In this document: piece by piece, positions 1 to 6,310 of the stretch
How the letters are laid out: the number at the start of each line of letters is the position of its first letter
Position numbering within the stretch: position 1 is the first letter of the stretch
NCBI GenBank assembly: GCA_046724395.1
Contig: JBKOWM010000077.1
Location: forward strand, 1 to 20,804
Direction of reading: 5' to 3'
DNA from: DATAEU01 sp046724395
GTDB taxonomy: Bacteria; Actinomycetota; UBA4738; HRBIN12
Length of the DNA stretch: 20,804 nt
Made by a program: the position numbers and the translations under genes
Notes under the pieces: generated by a model
Seen by the model: only the letters and a program-made list of their open reading frames with translations
Told to the model about the DNA's origin: nothing
The model's database searches: none

Positions 1-160
1 CGTCACCGTTCTCGAACCGCACCTCGGATGCGTCGACGAGGTTGTCGAGCGTTCCGTCAGACAAGTCGTCCAGCCCGACGACCTCGTGACCCTCAGCGGC
101 GAACCCCCGACAGAGGTGGCAGCCGATGAAGCCGGCAGCACCGGTGACGAGCACGCGCAT
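1..160 (-). CDS. NAD-dependent sugar epimerase/dehydratase, N-terminal fragment
   Basis: The visible 53 residues begin MRVLVTGAAGFIG, the Rossmann nucleotide-binding fingerprint of extended short-chain dehydrogenases (Gly7, Gly10 and Gly13 of the GxxGxxG pattern). An acidic pair, Asp31-Asp32, ends the second strand and fits NAD preference. Family members act on nucleotide sugars (for example UDP-glucose 4-epimerase or dTDP-glucose 4,6-dehydratase); the catalytic YxxxK and substrate loops lie beyond the left edge, so the exact reaction cannot be read. Such enzymes supply sugars for surface glycans, matching the rest of the window. No Shine-Dalgarno sequence precedes the ATG. A TANNNT hexamer (TACGCT, 168-173) lies seven bases upstream, so a leaderless mRNA is possible. 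Confidence 0.88.
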   Translation of the reverse strand, partial: MRVLVTGAAGFIGCHLCRGFAAEGHEVVGLDDLSDGTLDNLVDASEVRFENGD

Positions 161-302
161 AAGCAGGAGCGTACCGAGGCTTGAGCGTGGCGGGTGCCAC
201 GTGGAAGTGTCAGACGTGCAGCACGCGGCGGGAGCAAGCAGGAGGGAGGATCGTAAGCGCGGGCCGGGCGCTGCGGCGGCCTCTGTACGACACGCCGTAC
301 TG

Positions 303-1193
303 CTACGCGTGACACGTGTCTCGGCCACGATCGAGCACGTGCCCCCCGACCCTGACGAAGGCCCACGCGTACCCACGATCGTCCAGCCTCAGCCGCAGAA
401 CCCCGTAGGAGTGCATCCGGACGACGGAGCCGGTGATCGGATCGCCGAACGGGTACAGGTCCGCACCACCCGTGCCGACGACGAACTCCCGGATGCCCGT
501 CCGCGGCGCGACCCGACCGCCCGGCGTCAACGGGGCGAACCGCTCGTAGTTGTGTTCGTGCCCGTTCAGCACGACGTCGACGCCGGCCTTGAACAGGACC
601 GTCCACAGAGCGGCCAGCCCGTCGTCGGACCCGTGCACCGTGCCGGATGACCAGCGGGGATGATGCCAGTACGCGAGCTCACAGCGGTCGTGATTGTGAC
701 GCAGGTCGCGCCTGATCCATCGGAGTTGATCGGTCGACGGGGGTGCCGCTCCGGTATTGACGGCGACCAGATGCCATCCTCCGATGTCGAAGCTGTAGAA
801 GCCACCGGCGGCACGATGCGCGCGCTTGCCGAAATAGTCGAAGTACCCGGCTGCGTTGGCGGTGTGGTACTCGTGATTGCCCGGGACCGGGCGGGTGATC
901 GAATAGAACCTGCCCCACGTCGGATCGTACGACGACTCGTAATCGCCGAGCGCGCCGTCCGGATACTGGTTGTCGCCGAGCGTCAGCGCCGCGACCGGAT
1001 CGATCCGAGTGACGAGTCTTGCGGTCCGCCGCTGCGGCCGATCTGGCACGTTGTCGTTCGCGATATCGCCGGCGGCCGTGATGACGGGGTCGGCCGACGC
1101 GGGTGTGCCGTCGAGTACGTGAATCGACCCGAGCATCGCGACCATCGCGAGCGGAACGAGGGCGGGCGTCCTCGCGAGCAGGCGCCACCGCAT
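303..1193 (-). CDS. Secreted calcineurin-like metallophosphoesterase
   Basis: This 296-residue protein starts with a basic-hydrophobic signal peptide (about residues 1-34, plausible cleavage after ASA). All metallophosphoesterase blocks follow in order: Asp43 in AGDIA, GDNQ at 73-76, GNHE at 105-108, HHPR at 177-180 and GHEHNYER at 211-218. These bind the dinuclear metal centre and phosphate, so it should hydrolyse a phosphomonoester or diester outside the cytoplasm. The layout resembles purple-acid-phosphatase-type secreted phosphatases; the substrate cannot be read. The start has an AGGGTGAG-like ribosome site a few bases upstream. It lies just downstream of groEL but behind a strong hairpin, so it is probably transcribed separately. 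Confidence 0.88.
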   Translation of the reverse strand: MRWRLLARTPALVPLAMVAMLGSIHVLDGTPASADPVITAAGDIANDNVPDRPQRRTARLVTRIDPVAALTLGDNQYPDGALGDYESSYDPTWGRFYSITRPVPGNHEYHTANAAGYFDYFGKRAHRAAGGFYSFDIGGWHLVAVNTGAAPPSTDQLRWIRRDLRHNHDRCELAYWHHPRWSSGTVHGSDDGLAALWTVLFKAGVDVVLNGHEHNYERFAPLTPGGRVAPRTGIREFVVGTGGADLYPFGDPITGSVVRMHSYGVLRLRLDDRGYAWAFVRVGGHVLDRGRDTCHA

Positions 1194-1236
1194 CGGCTCA
1201 CCCTATCGCGACCAGCGACCTGTGCCATTGCACAAG

Positions 1237-1266
1237 AAGGGTCGGCGCCGTCCGGCGCCGACCCTT
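1237..1266 (-). terminator. Hairpin terminator after groEL
   Basis: A perfect inverted repeat with 13-base arms (AAGGGTCGGCGCC / GGCGCCGACCCTT) and a four-base loop lies 25 bases past the groEL stop. On the minus strand it is followed by TTCTTGTG, a short and imperfect U-rich tail. Position and strength fit an intrinsic terminator for the groES-groEL transcript; the weak U tract leaves some doubt over how complete termination is. Confidence 0.8.
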
Positions 1267-1291
1267 GCCGCGTCTTCCAGTTGTCGGATGC

Positions 1292-2911
1292 TCAGTGCAT
1301 GTGACCGCCGCCGGCGCCGGCCGCCGCGGGCTCCTCCTCCTCGGGCTTCTCGACGATGGCGCTCTCGGTCGTCAGCACCAGCGCCGCGATCGAGGCGGCG
1401 TTCTGCAACGCTGACCTCGTCACCTTGGCCGGGTCGACGATTCCAGCCTTCATCATGTCGACCCACTCGCCGCTGGCGGCATTGAACCCTCGGTTGTCGC
1501 TCTCGCTGCGGAGCCTTTCCACGACGACGGCCCCCTCGAAGCCGGCGTTCTGCGCGATCAGCCGCGACGGCTCCGACAGAGCGTCGAGCACGATCCGGCC
1601 TCCCGTCGCCTCGTCGCCGGTGAGATCGAGCTTGGAAAGGGCGGCCTCGGACCGGATCAGGGCCACGCCGCCGCCGGGCACGATGCCCTCCTCGATAGCG
1701 GCACGCGTCGCCGACAGCGCGTCCTCGATCCGATGCTTCTTCTCCTTGAGCTCGACCTCGGTGGCGGCCCCGACCTTCACGATCGCGACGCCGCCGGCGA
1801 GCTTGGCCAGGCGCTCCTGGAGCTTCTCGCGGTCCCAGTCCGAGTCCGTCTTCTCGATCTCGGCCTTGATCTGGTTGATCCGCCCCTTCACCTGCTCGGT
1901 GTCGCCCGCGCCCTCGACGATCGTGGTGTCGTCCTTGGTGACGACGATGCGGCGCGCCTTGCCGAGCACGTCGAGTCCGACGTTTTCGAGCTTCAGGCCG
2001 AGCTCCTCGGAGATGACCTGGCCACCCGTGAGGATCGAGATGTCCTGGAGCATGGCCTTGCGACGATCGCCGAACCCCGGCGCCTTGACGGCGACGGCGT
2101 TGAACGTCCCCCGGATCTTGTTCACGACCAGCGTTGCGAGCGCCTCTCCCTCGACGTCCTCGGCCACGATGAGCAGCGGCTTTCCACCCTGCAGCACCTT
2201 CTCGAGGAGCGGGAGCAGCTCCTGCACGTTCCCGATCTTCTTGTTCACGATCCCGATGTACGGCTCCTCGAGGACGGCCTCCATCCGCTCCTGGTCCGTC
2301 ACGAAGTAGGGCGAGATGTAGCCCTTGTCGAACTGCATGCCCTCGACGAACTCGAGCTCCATGCCGAAGGTGTTCGACTCCTCGACGGTCACCACGCCGT
2401 CCTTGCCGACCTTGTCCAGAGCCTCGGCGAGCACGTCGCCGATCGCCGCGTCACCGGCCGAGATGGACGCGACCTGGGCGATCTCCTCCCTGGACTCCAC
2501 ATCCTTGGCCTGGTTCTTGATCTGCTCGACCGCCGAGACGACCGCTTTCTGGATACCGCGCTGCAGCGCCATCGGGTTGGCGCCGGCCGCCACGTTGCGC
2601 ATTCCGCGGCGGACCATCGCGCGAGCTAGAACCGTCGCCGTGGTCGTGCCGTCGCCGGCGACGTCGTTGGTCTTCGTGGCGACTTCCTTTGCGAGCTGCG
2701 CGCCCATGTTCTCCCACGGGTCCTCGAGCTCGACCTCCTTGGCGATGGTCACACCGTCGTTGGTGATCGTCGGCGCGCCCCACTTCTTGTCGAGGACGAC
2801 GTTGTGTCCCTTGGGACCGAGGGTCAATGCGACCGTGTCGGCCAACTTGTTGACTCCGGTCTCGAGCGAGCGGCGCGCGTCCTCGCTGAACTTCAGCAGC
2901 TTCGATGCCAT
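1292..2911 (-). CDS. groL: Chaperonin GroEL (Hsp60), 60 kDa subunit
   Basis: This full-length 539-residue type I chaperonin forms the double-ring cytosolic folding machine that encloses clients under the GroES lid. Diagnostic segments are LGPKG (31-35), NDGVTIAKEVEL (51-62), the ATP-hydrolysis segment GDGTTT with Asp87 (86-91), the apical segment KAPGFGDRRKAML and the hinge EEGIVPGGG. The C-terminus ends GGGHMH after an acidic-alanine stretch. This is a short His/Met tail, not the GGM repeats of E. coli and not the long His-rich tail of mycobacterial GroEL1. It is the second gene of the operon, 69 bases after groES, with a GGGGGA ribosome site. Regulation should follow the CIRCE element upstream of groES. 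Confidence 0.99.
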   Translation of the reverse strand: MASKLLKFSEDARRSLETGVNKLADTVALTLGPKGHNVVLDKKWGAPTITNDGVTIAKEVELEDPWENMGAQLAKEVATKTNDVAGDGTTTATVLARAMVRRGMRNVAAGANPMALQRGIQKAVVSAVEQIKNQAKDVESREEIAQVASISAGDAAIGDVLAEALDKVGKDGVVTVEESNTFGMELEFVEGMQFDKGYISPYFVTDQERMEAVLEEPYIGIVNKKIGNVQELLPLLEKVLQGGKPLLIVAEDVEGEALATLVVNKIRGTFNAVAVKAPGFGDRRKAMLQDISILTGGQVISEELGLKLENVGLDVLGKARRIVVTKDDTTIVEGAGDTEQVKGRINQIKAEIEKTDSDWDREKLQERLAKLAGGVAIVKVGAATEVELKEKKHRIEDALSATRAAIEEGIVPGGGVALIRSEAALSKLDLTGDEATGGRIVLDALSEPSRLIAQNAGFEGAVVVERLRSESDNRGFNAASGEWVDMMKAGIVDPAKVTRSALQNAASIAALVLTTESAIVEKPEEEEPAAAGAGGGHMH

Positions 2912-2980
2912 CCACTTCCCCCTTCGCGCGGTCGAGGGGCCGGCGCTGTCGCGTCCGACCCCCCGCAGCGATCCCGATGG

Positions 2981-3280
2981 TTACTTGACGACGACGGCGA
3001 GCACGTCGCGGGCCGACAGCACGAGGTACTCGTCGCCCTCGACCTTGACCTCGGTGCCGCCGTACTTGGAGTAGATGACCTTGTCCCCGACCTTGACGTC
3101 GAGCGGGACGCGGTTGCCCTCCTCGAACCGCCCCGGGCCGACCGCGACGACCTGGCCCTCCTGGGGCTTCTCCTTGGCGGTGTCCGGGATGACGATCCCC
3201 GAGACGGTCGTCTGCTCCTCTTCGCCTGGCTTGACGACGATCCGGTCCTCGAGCGGCTTCAGGTTGAACTCCTTGGCCAT
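2981..3280 (-). CDS. groS: Co-chaperonin GroES (Hsp10)
   Basis: This 99-residue protein forms the seven-subunit lid of the GroEL chamber. It starts MAKEFNLKPLEDRIVVKP and has the mobile loop at about 18-34, with the hydrophobic tripeptide Ile-Val-Ile at 29-31 that docks on GroEL. The conserved VGPGR and GDKVIYSKYGGTEV segments follow, ending DVLAVVVK. Length and order are typical of the family. A GGAGGG ribosome site lies a few bases before the ATG. The same reading frame is open upstream as far as a stop inside the CIRCE element, but contains no start codon, so no N-terminal extension is expected. It is the first gene of the CIRCE-controlled operon. Confidence 0.99.
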   Translation of the reverse strand: MAKEFNLKPLEDRIVVKPGEEEQTTVSGIVIPDTAKEKPQEGQVVAVGPGRFEEGNRVPLDVKVGDKVIYSKYGGTEVKVEGDEYLVLSARDVLAVVVK

Positions 3281-3290
3281 CCGTCCCTCC

Positions 3291-3372
3291 TTCTCTTTCT
3301 GGCCTTCTTTCTGGCCTTCTCTTTCTGGCTCTTTCTGGCCTTCTCTTTCTGGCTCTTTCTGGCCTTCTCGTT
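3291..3372 (-). repeat. Purine-rich tandem repeat in the groES 5' leader
   Basis: Between CIRCE and the groES ribosome site lies a run of tandem repeats. Two perfect 24-base copies (3317-3340 and 3341-3364) are flanked by partial copies at 3291-3304 and 3305-3316 and a degenerate one from 3365. On the groES sense strand the core words are GAGAAGGCC, AGAAAGAG and CCAGAAA, so the leader is almost all purine and carries several Shine-Dalgarno-like GAGAAGG words. It sits within a leader of roughly 140 bases. Confidence 0.9.
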
Positions 3373-3400
3373 CTTGCTTGTGGCTCCGCGCTACGCGGTG

Positions 3401-3427
3401 TTAGCACTCAGCCGTCGTGAGTGCTAA
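3401..3427 (-). promoter_or_regulatory. CIRCE operator (HrcA binding site)
   Basis: A perfect inverted repeat TTAGCACTC-N9-GAGTGCTAA, identical to the consensus CIRCE element. It is bound by the heat-shock repressor HrcA in many bacteria. It lies immediately downstream of the predicted -10 box and about 120 bases before the groES start, so it would cover the transcription start. hrcA is not in this window. Confidence 0.97.
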
Positions 3428-3428
3428 C

Positions 3429-3458
3429 AGGATACGCAGCCGAGTGCCAGGGGGTCAA
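3429..3458 (-). promoter_or_regulatory. Predicted sigma70-like promoter of groES-groEL
   Basis: On the minus strand, TTGACC (3453-3458) and TATCCT (3429-3434) are separated by 18 bases, close to the housekeeping -35/-10 consensus. The -10 box abuts CIRCE, the arrangement expected for HrcA repression. The remaining bases to 3540 show no other clear element. Confidence 0.75.
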
Positions 3459-3540
3459 CCGGCGGGGGATCGGCTGGCCGCGAGGCGAAGTCGCTCAACT
3501 TTGACGCTGCCTTCTAGCCGTTACGGTACGCGCGGATCGC

Positions 3541-5094
3541 TCAGTATGCCGCGTGGCCGCGGAGGACGATCGGGACGGTCCTGACCATGATCTTGGCGTC
3601 CATCCAGACGCTCCAGCTGACGGCGTACTGAAACTCACGCTCGACCCGCTCTTCGTACGTCAGATCGCTGCGACCACTCACGGCCCACAGGCCCGTGAGT
3701 CCGGGTCGGACGCTCAAGATCCGGTCCGCTCGTTCGGCGAAATGGTTGAGGACCTCCTCGCGCGTGACGGGCCGCGGTCCGACCAGGCTCATGTCCCCGA
3801 CGAGCACGTTGAGCAGCTGGGGAAGCTCGTCGATGCTGAATCGCCGGAGGAAGCGACCGACGCGCGTGACACGCGGGTCTGCGCGCAGCTTGCGTGACGT
3901 CTTCCATTCGGCGAGCTGCTCCTCTTCCGCGATGTATCGCGCCAAGGCGTGCTCGGCGTCGCGCACCATCGTTCGGAACTTCAGAAGCGGGAATGAGATG
4001 CCGTCGCGGCCGACCCTGTGGTGGACGAAGAACACGGGCCCCCGCGAATCCAGCGCGATACACATCATGACGACGAGCGCCAGGGGCAGCGTCAGGAGGA
4101 GAAGCACCGTACCGACGACGACATCGAACGTTCGTTTGATCGCTCGCTCGACCCGCCGATTCCGGACAGGCGGGGCGGCATGGGTCCGCAGCAAGACCTC
4201 GTCGAGCGCCCGCCAGGACGACGCGTCGTCGACCTCGCGAACGTGCCCATTGTTCCGGGCGACACGCTCGAGCGTCGCCTCGAGCATCGAGGCGGCCGTC
4301 AGGAAGAAGTGGTCGCCGGCGGCCGCCGCATCGACGAGCGCGACGGACTCCCCGACGGTGCGCCAATCGGTGGCGCCGCCGGTCACCAGGGAGAGGGTCG
4401 AGGACAATTGCGACAGCACTTCGGCGCTCCGCCGCCGCGCGAACGGCACGGCCCGTAGCTTCGTCCCGAGGTCGGCGGCCCGACGCGCCTCCAGACCGCC
4501 GACGGCCGCCAGCGACCAGTCCGCGGCCTCCGGACTTGGGCGGACGATCGCGACCGGGACGTCGAGATGCGCAGACGCCACCTCTACGAACGCCCGGCTC
4601 GCCTCGACCGCGCCGGTCGCGGCATTCAACCGACCCGCGAGCGCGAGCAGCCGCTCCATCGCCAGAACGCCTCGCTGCGCCACGCGGTCGTCGGAGGGCT
4701 TGAAGAGCGCACCCGATTGCCGAACGAGGGCGACGATCGTGTCGCGGCGTTCGTCCACCCTGCGCGCCGGCGCAACGAGTTCGAGGACGCCCACCGTCTC
4801 GTCGCGGACCGCTAGCGGAAGCACCGCGACGGTGCGGCCGCCACTCGATGCGACGGCGACGCCGCGTCCCGTCTCGAAGACGCGCCGCCGGCGTCGGCCC
4901 ATCCGGTGGATCGGTGTGCGTGACGGACCGGCGGCCGCGATCACACGCAGTCTCCCGCCGTCGTCTGGGAGCGCAACCCTTACGGAAGCATCCTCGGCGC
5001 CGAGAGCCGCATGGACCGCCCCGGCCACTTCGGTTGCGGCGTGGAGTATCGGCGTCCGTTCCCCGATCCGTTTCGCCTTGACGGATACGGGCAC
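3541..5094 (-). CDS. GAF-like domain / monotopic phosphoglycosyl transferase fusion
   Basis: The last 205 residues (about 313-517) are a bacterial sugar transferase (WbaP/PglC-type). They contain a hydrophobic re-entrant helix at about 323-348, LLKFRTM, the catalytic Asp422-Glu423 pair in IDELPQLLN, MSLVGPRP and RPGLTGLW. This family moves a sugar-1-phosphate from a nucleotide sugar to undecaprenyl phosphate at the inner membrane, starting glycan assembly. The usual four-helix membrane domain is absent. About 310 soluble residues replace it, and the first half resembles a GAF sensor domain. I chose a GTG start because an AGGAGG site lies about ten bases upstream. The frame stays open 56 codons further to 5262, but that segment overlaps the predicted promoter. 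Confidence 0.9.
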   Translation of the reverse strand: MPVSVKAKRIGERTPILHAATEVAGAVHAALGAEDASVRVALPDDGGRLRVIAAAGPSRTPIHRMGRRRRRVFETGRGVAVASSGGRTVAVLPLAVRDETVGVLELVAPARRVDERRDTIVALVRQSGALFKPSDDRVAQRGVLAMERLLALAGRLNAATGAVEASRAFVEVASAHLDVPVAIVRPSPEAADWSLAAVGGLEARRAADLGTKLRAVPFARRRSAEVLSQLSSTLSLVTGGATDWRTVGESVALVDAAAAGDHFFLTAASMLEATLERVARNNGHVREVDDASSWRALDEVLLRTHAAPPVRNRRVERAIKRTFDVVVGTVLLLLTLPLALVVMMCIALDSRGPVFFVHHRVGRDGISFPLLKFRTMVRDAEHALARYIAEEEQLAEWKTSRKLRADPRVTRVGRFLRRFSIDELPQLLNVLVGDMSLVGPRPVTREEVLNHFAERADRILSVRPGLTGLWAVSGRSDLTYEERVEREFQYAVSWSVWMDAKIMVRTVPIVLRGHAAY

Positions 5095-5155
5095 GTCTAA
5101 ACAACCTCCTCGGAGACGGCTCTCGTCCCCCCGAACGGCGTAGGAGCGACACGCC

Positions 5156-5168
5156 GGGGAACATCCCC
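5156..5168 (-). repeat. Small inverted repeat in the sugar transferase leader
   Basis: GGGGA-ACA-TCCCC on the plus strand gives a five-base-pair hairpin with a three-base loop. It lies about 60 bases before the sugar transferase GTG and downstream of the predicted promoter, so it would be in the 5' leader RNA. Its function is unknown and chance is possible in GC-rich DNA. Confidence 0.45.
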
Positions 5169-5183
5169 CGCGACGTATCGAAA

Positions 5184-5226
5184 GTCCTAAAACGCGGAGT
5201 GCGTTTCCGTCAATCCGAACTAGGAC
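5184..5226 (-). promoter_or_regulatory. Candidate promoter with nested inverted repeats before the sugar transferase
   Basis: The 219-base gap 5095-5313 contains a locally AT-richer patch. On the minus strand TTGACG (5208-5213) and TAGGAC (5184-5189) lie 18 bases apart and could be -35 and -10 boxes. The -10 candidate is also one arm of an outer inverted repeat, GTCCTA/TAGGAC (5184-5189 and 5221-5226). An inner perfect repeat AAACGC-N5-GCGTTT occupies 5190-5206. It could be an operator over a promoter or, if transcription starts further upstream, a folded RNA leader. I recognise no known riboswitch class. Confidence 0.45.
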
Positions 5227-5313
5227 AAACGACCAAAAGGATCCGTAGAACGCGGTACCCAACCGACTCGATCGCTAAGCGGGCGGAGGCCGGAAGCGCC
5301 GCGAGCCGATGGG

Positions 5314-6198
5314 CTACTCGTACCCGAGGCGGCCCAGCACCGGCTGGCAGGCCTGCCTGACGGCCTCCTGAACGGGAACGGGCCAGGATCGATACCGCCC
5401 GCTGTTCGGCACGATCCGGCGACGGCGCTTGACGTCTGGATCCTCGAGCCCGGCATGGTGGCGGAACTCGTTGTAGGCGAGGACGTCCGGTTCCCAGGCC
5501 TCCCCGAGGAACTCGAAGACCCGACGCACCGTCGGCTCGGGATCGACGGTGACGTCCTCGTACCGGATCAGGTGCGAGGCGTCGGGGTGATCCCGCATGA
5601 ATGCCTCGATCTTCTCGTTCTGGTCGGCCCAGAACCGCGCCGCACCGATGGCGACGTCCCCTCCCGCCCGGGCGACCTGGCCGTCGATCGCGGGATAGTG
5701 TCGATGTGGGTCCGACAGGGAGTACGCCACGTCCATTCCGTGGCGAATGATGACGACGAACCGGGCTTCGGGCCCGAACAACTCCCACAGCTCGGGAAGG
5801 CATTCGACGTAGTCGGGCGTCTTGTCCGCCCAACGGGGCTTCCCCGCAGCGGCGGCGTACTCGTCGAAGAAGCCCCTCACGAAGTCGGCGAGCGCCGCCG
5901 CGACGTCGGCGCGGTCGAATCCCATCGAAACGAGGCCGCGGATCGCGTGCCGGTCTCGAAGGATCCTGGCCACCGGGAGAACGAACTTCGACTCGGGCGG
6001 ACACGCGATCCGCGAATGCGAGTCGAGGATTCGCCGAATCATCGACGTGCCGCTCCGAAAGCAGCCGACGACGAAGATGGGCGGTTCTCGCTCGCGATCG
6101 TGGTCGCCGAGCGACAGCCGGGGCGCAGGGGCGTCCCTGATCTCGCGCAGGCGGCCGATGACCCTGGACGGCGTCCGACGGCCAAACAGCCTCTTCAC
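5314..6198 (-). CDS. PAPS-dependent sulfotransferase family protein
   Basis: The 294-residue protein has the two PAPS-binding signatures of the family: the 5'-phosphosulfate loop CFRSGTS (46-52) near the N-terminus and the 3'-phosphate segment RHGMDVAYSL (152-161). The conserved RWADKTP lies between them. It should transfer sulfate from PAPS to a hydroxyl or amine. In this setting a sugar or lipid is the likely acceptor, but the acceptor cannot be read from sequence. There is no signal peptide, so it acts in the cytoplasm. The GTG start has GGGGAG six bases upstream; an alternative GTG at 6243 has no ribosome site. It sits upstream of the sugar transferase on the same strand. Confidence 0.87.
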   Translation of the reverse strand: MKRLFGRRTPSRVIGRLREIRDAPAPRLSLGDHDREREPPIFVVGCFRSGTSMIRRILDSHSRIACPPESKFVLPVARILRDRHAIRGLVSMGFDRADVAAALADFVRGFFDEYAAAAGKPRWADKTPDYVECLPELWELFGPEARFVVIIRHGMDVAYSLSDPHRHYPAIDGQVARAGGDVAIGAARFWADQNEKIEAFMRDHPDASHLIRYEDVTVDPEPTVRRVFEFLGEAWEPDVLAYNEFRHHAGLEDPDVKRRRRIVPNSGRYRSWPVPVQEAVRQACQPVLGRLGYE

Positions 6199-6310
6199 CG
6201 ACAGCTCCCCGCCCGGTTCGATCCGGCCGGAGGATGGAAACACTCAGACCGTATGAATTCCTGCTTCACTGACGTCCCCATGGCCAGATCTTCTCGCCTG
6301 CATACCCCTC

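Noticed and set aside
285..300. Inverted repeat GTACG-N6-CGTAC after the phosphoesterase stop
   Set aside because: The five-base arms are too short, with no U tract, to support a terminator call.
1356..2309. Long plus-strand open frame opposite groEL (317 codons), with another at 1733-2629
   Set aside because: It reads as a Ser/Thr/Arg-rich antisense of a certain groEL gene with no domain resemblance; such shadows are common in high-GC DNA.
2451..3407. Arg-rich minus-strand open frame across groES, its leader repeats and part of groEL
   Set aside because: It is an out-of-frame reading of groES and groEL; the repeated RPERARKR-like start is the DNA repeat translated in another frame.
3695..5143. 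482-codon plus-strand open frame opposite the sugar transferase
   Set aside because: Low-complexity Arg/Ser/Thr-rich translation, no motif, and fully antisense to a gene with clear catalytic motifs.
5095..5262. 56-codon upstream extension of the sugar transferase
   Set aside because: It would run through the candidate promoter and inverted repeats, and the strong AGGAGG site supports the GTG at 5094.
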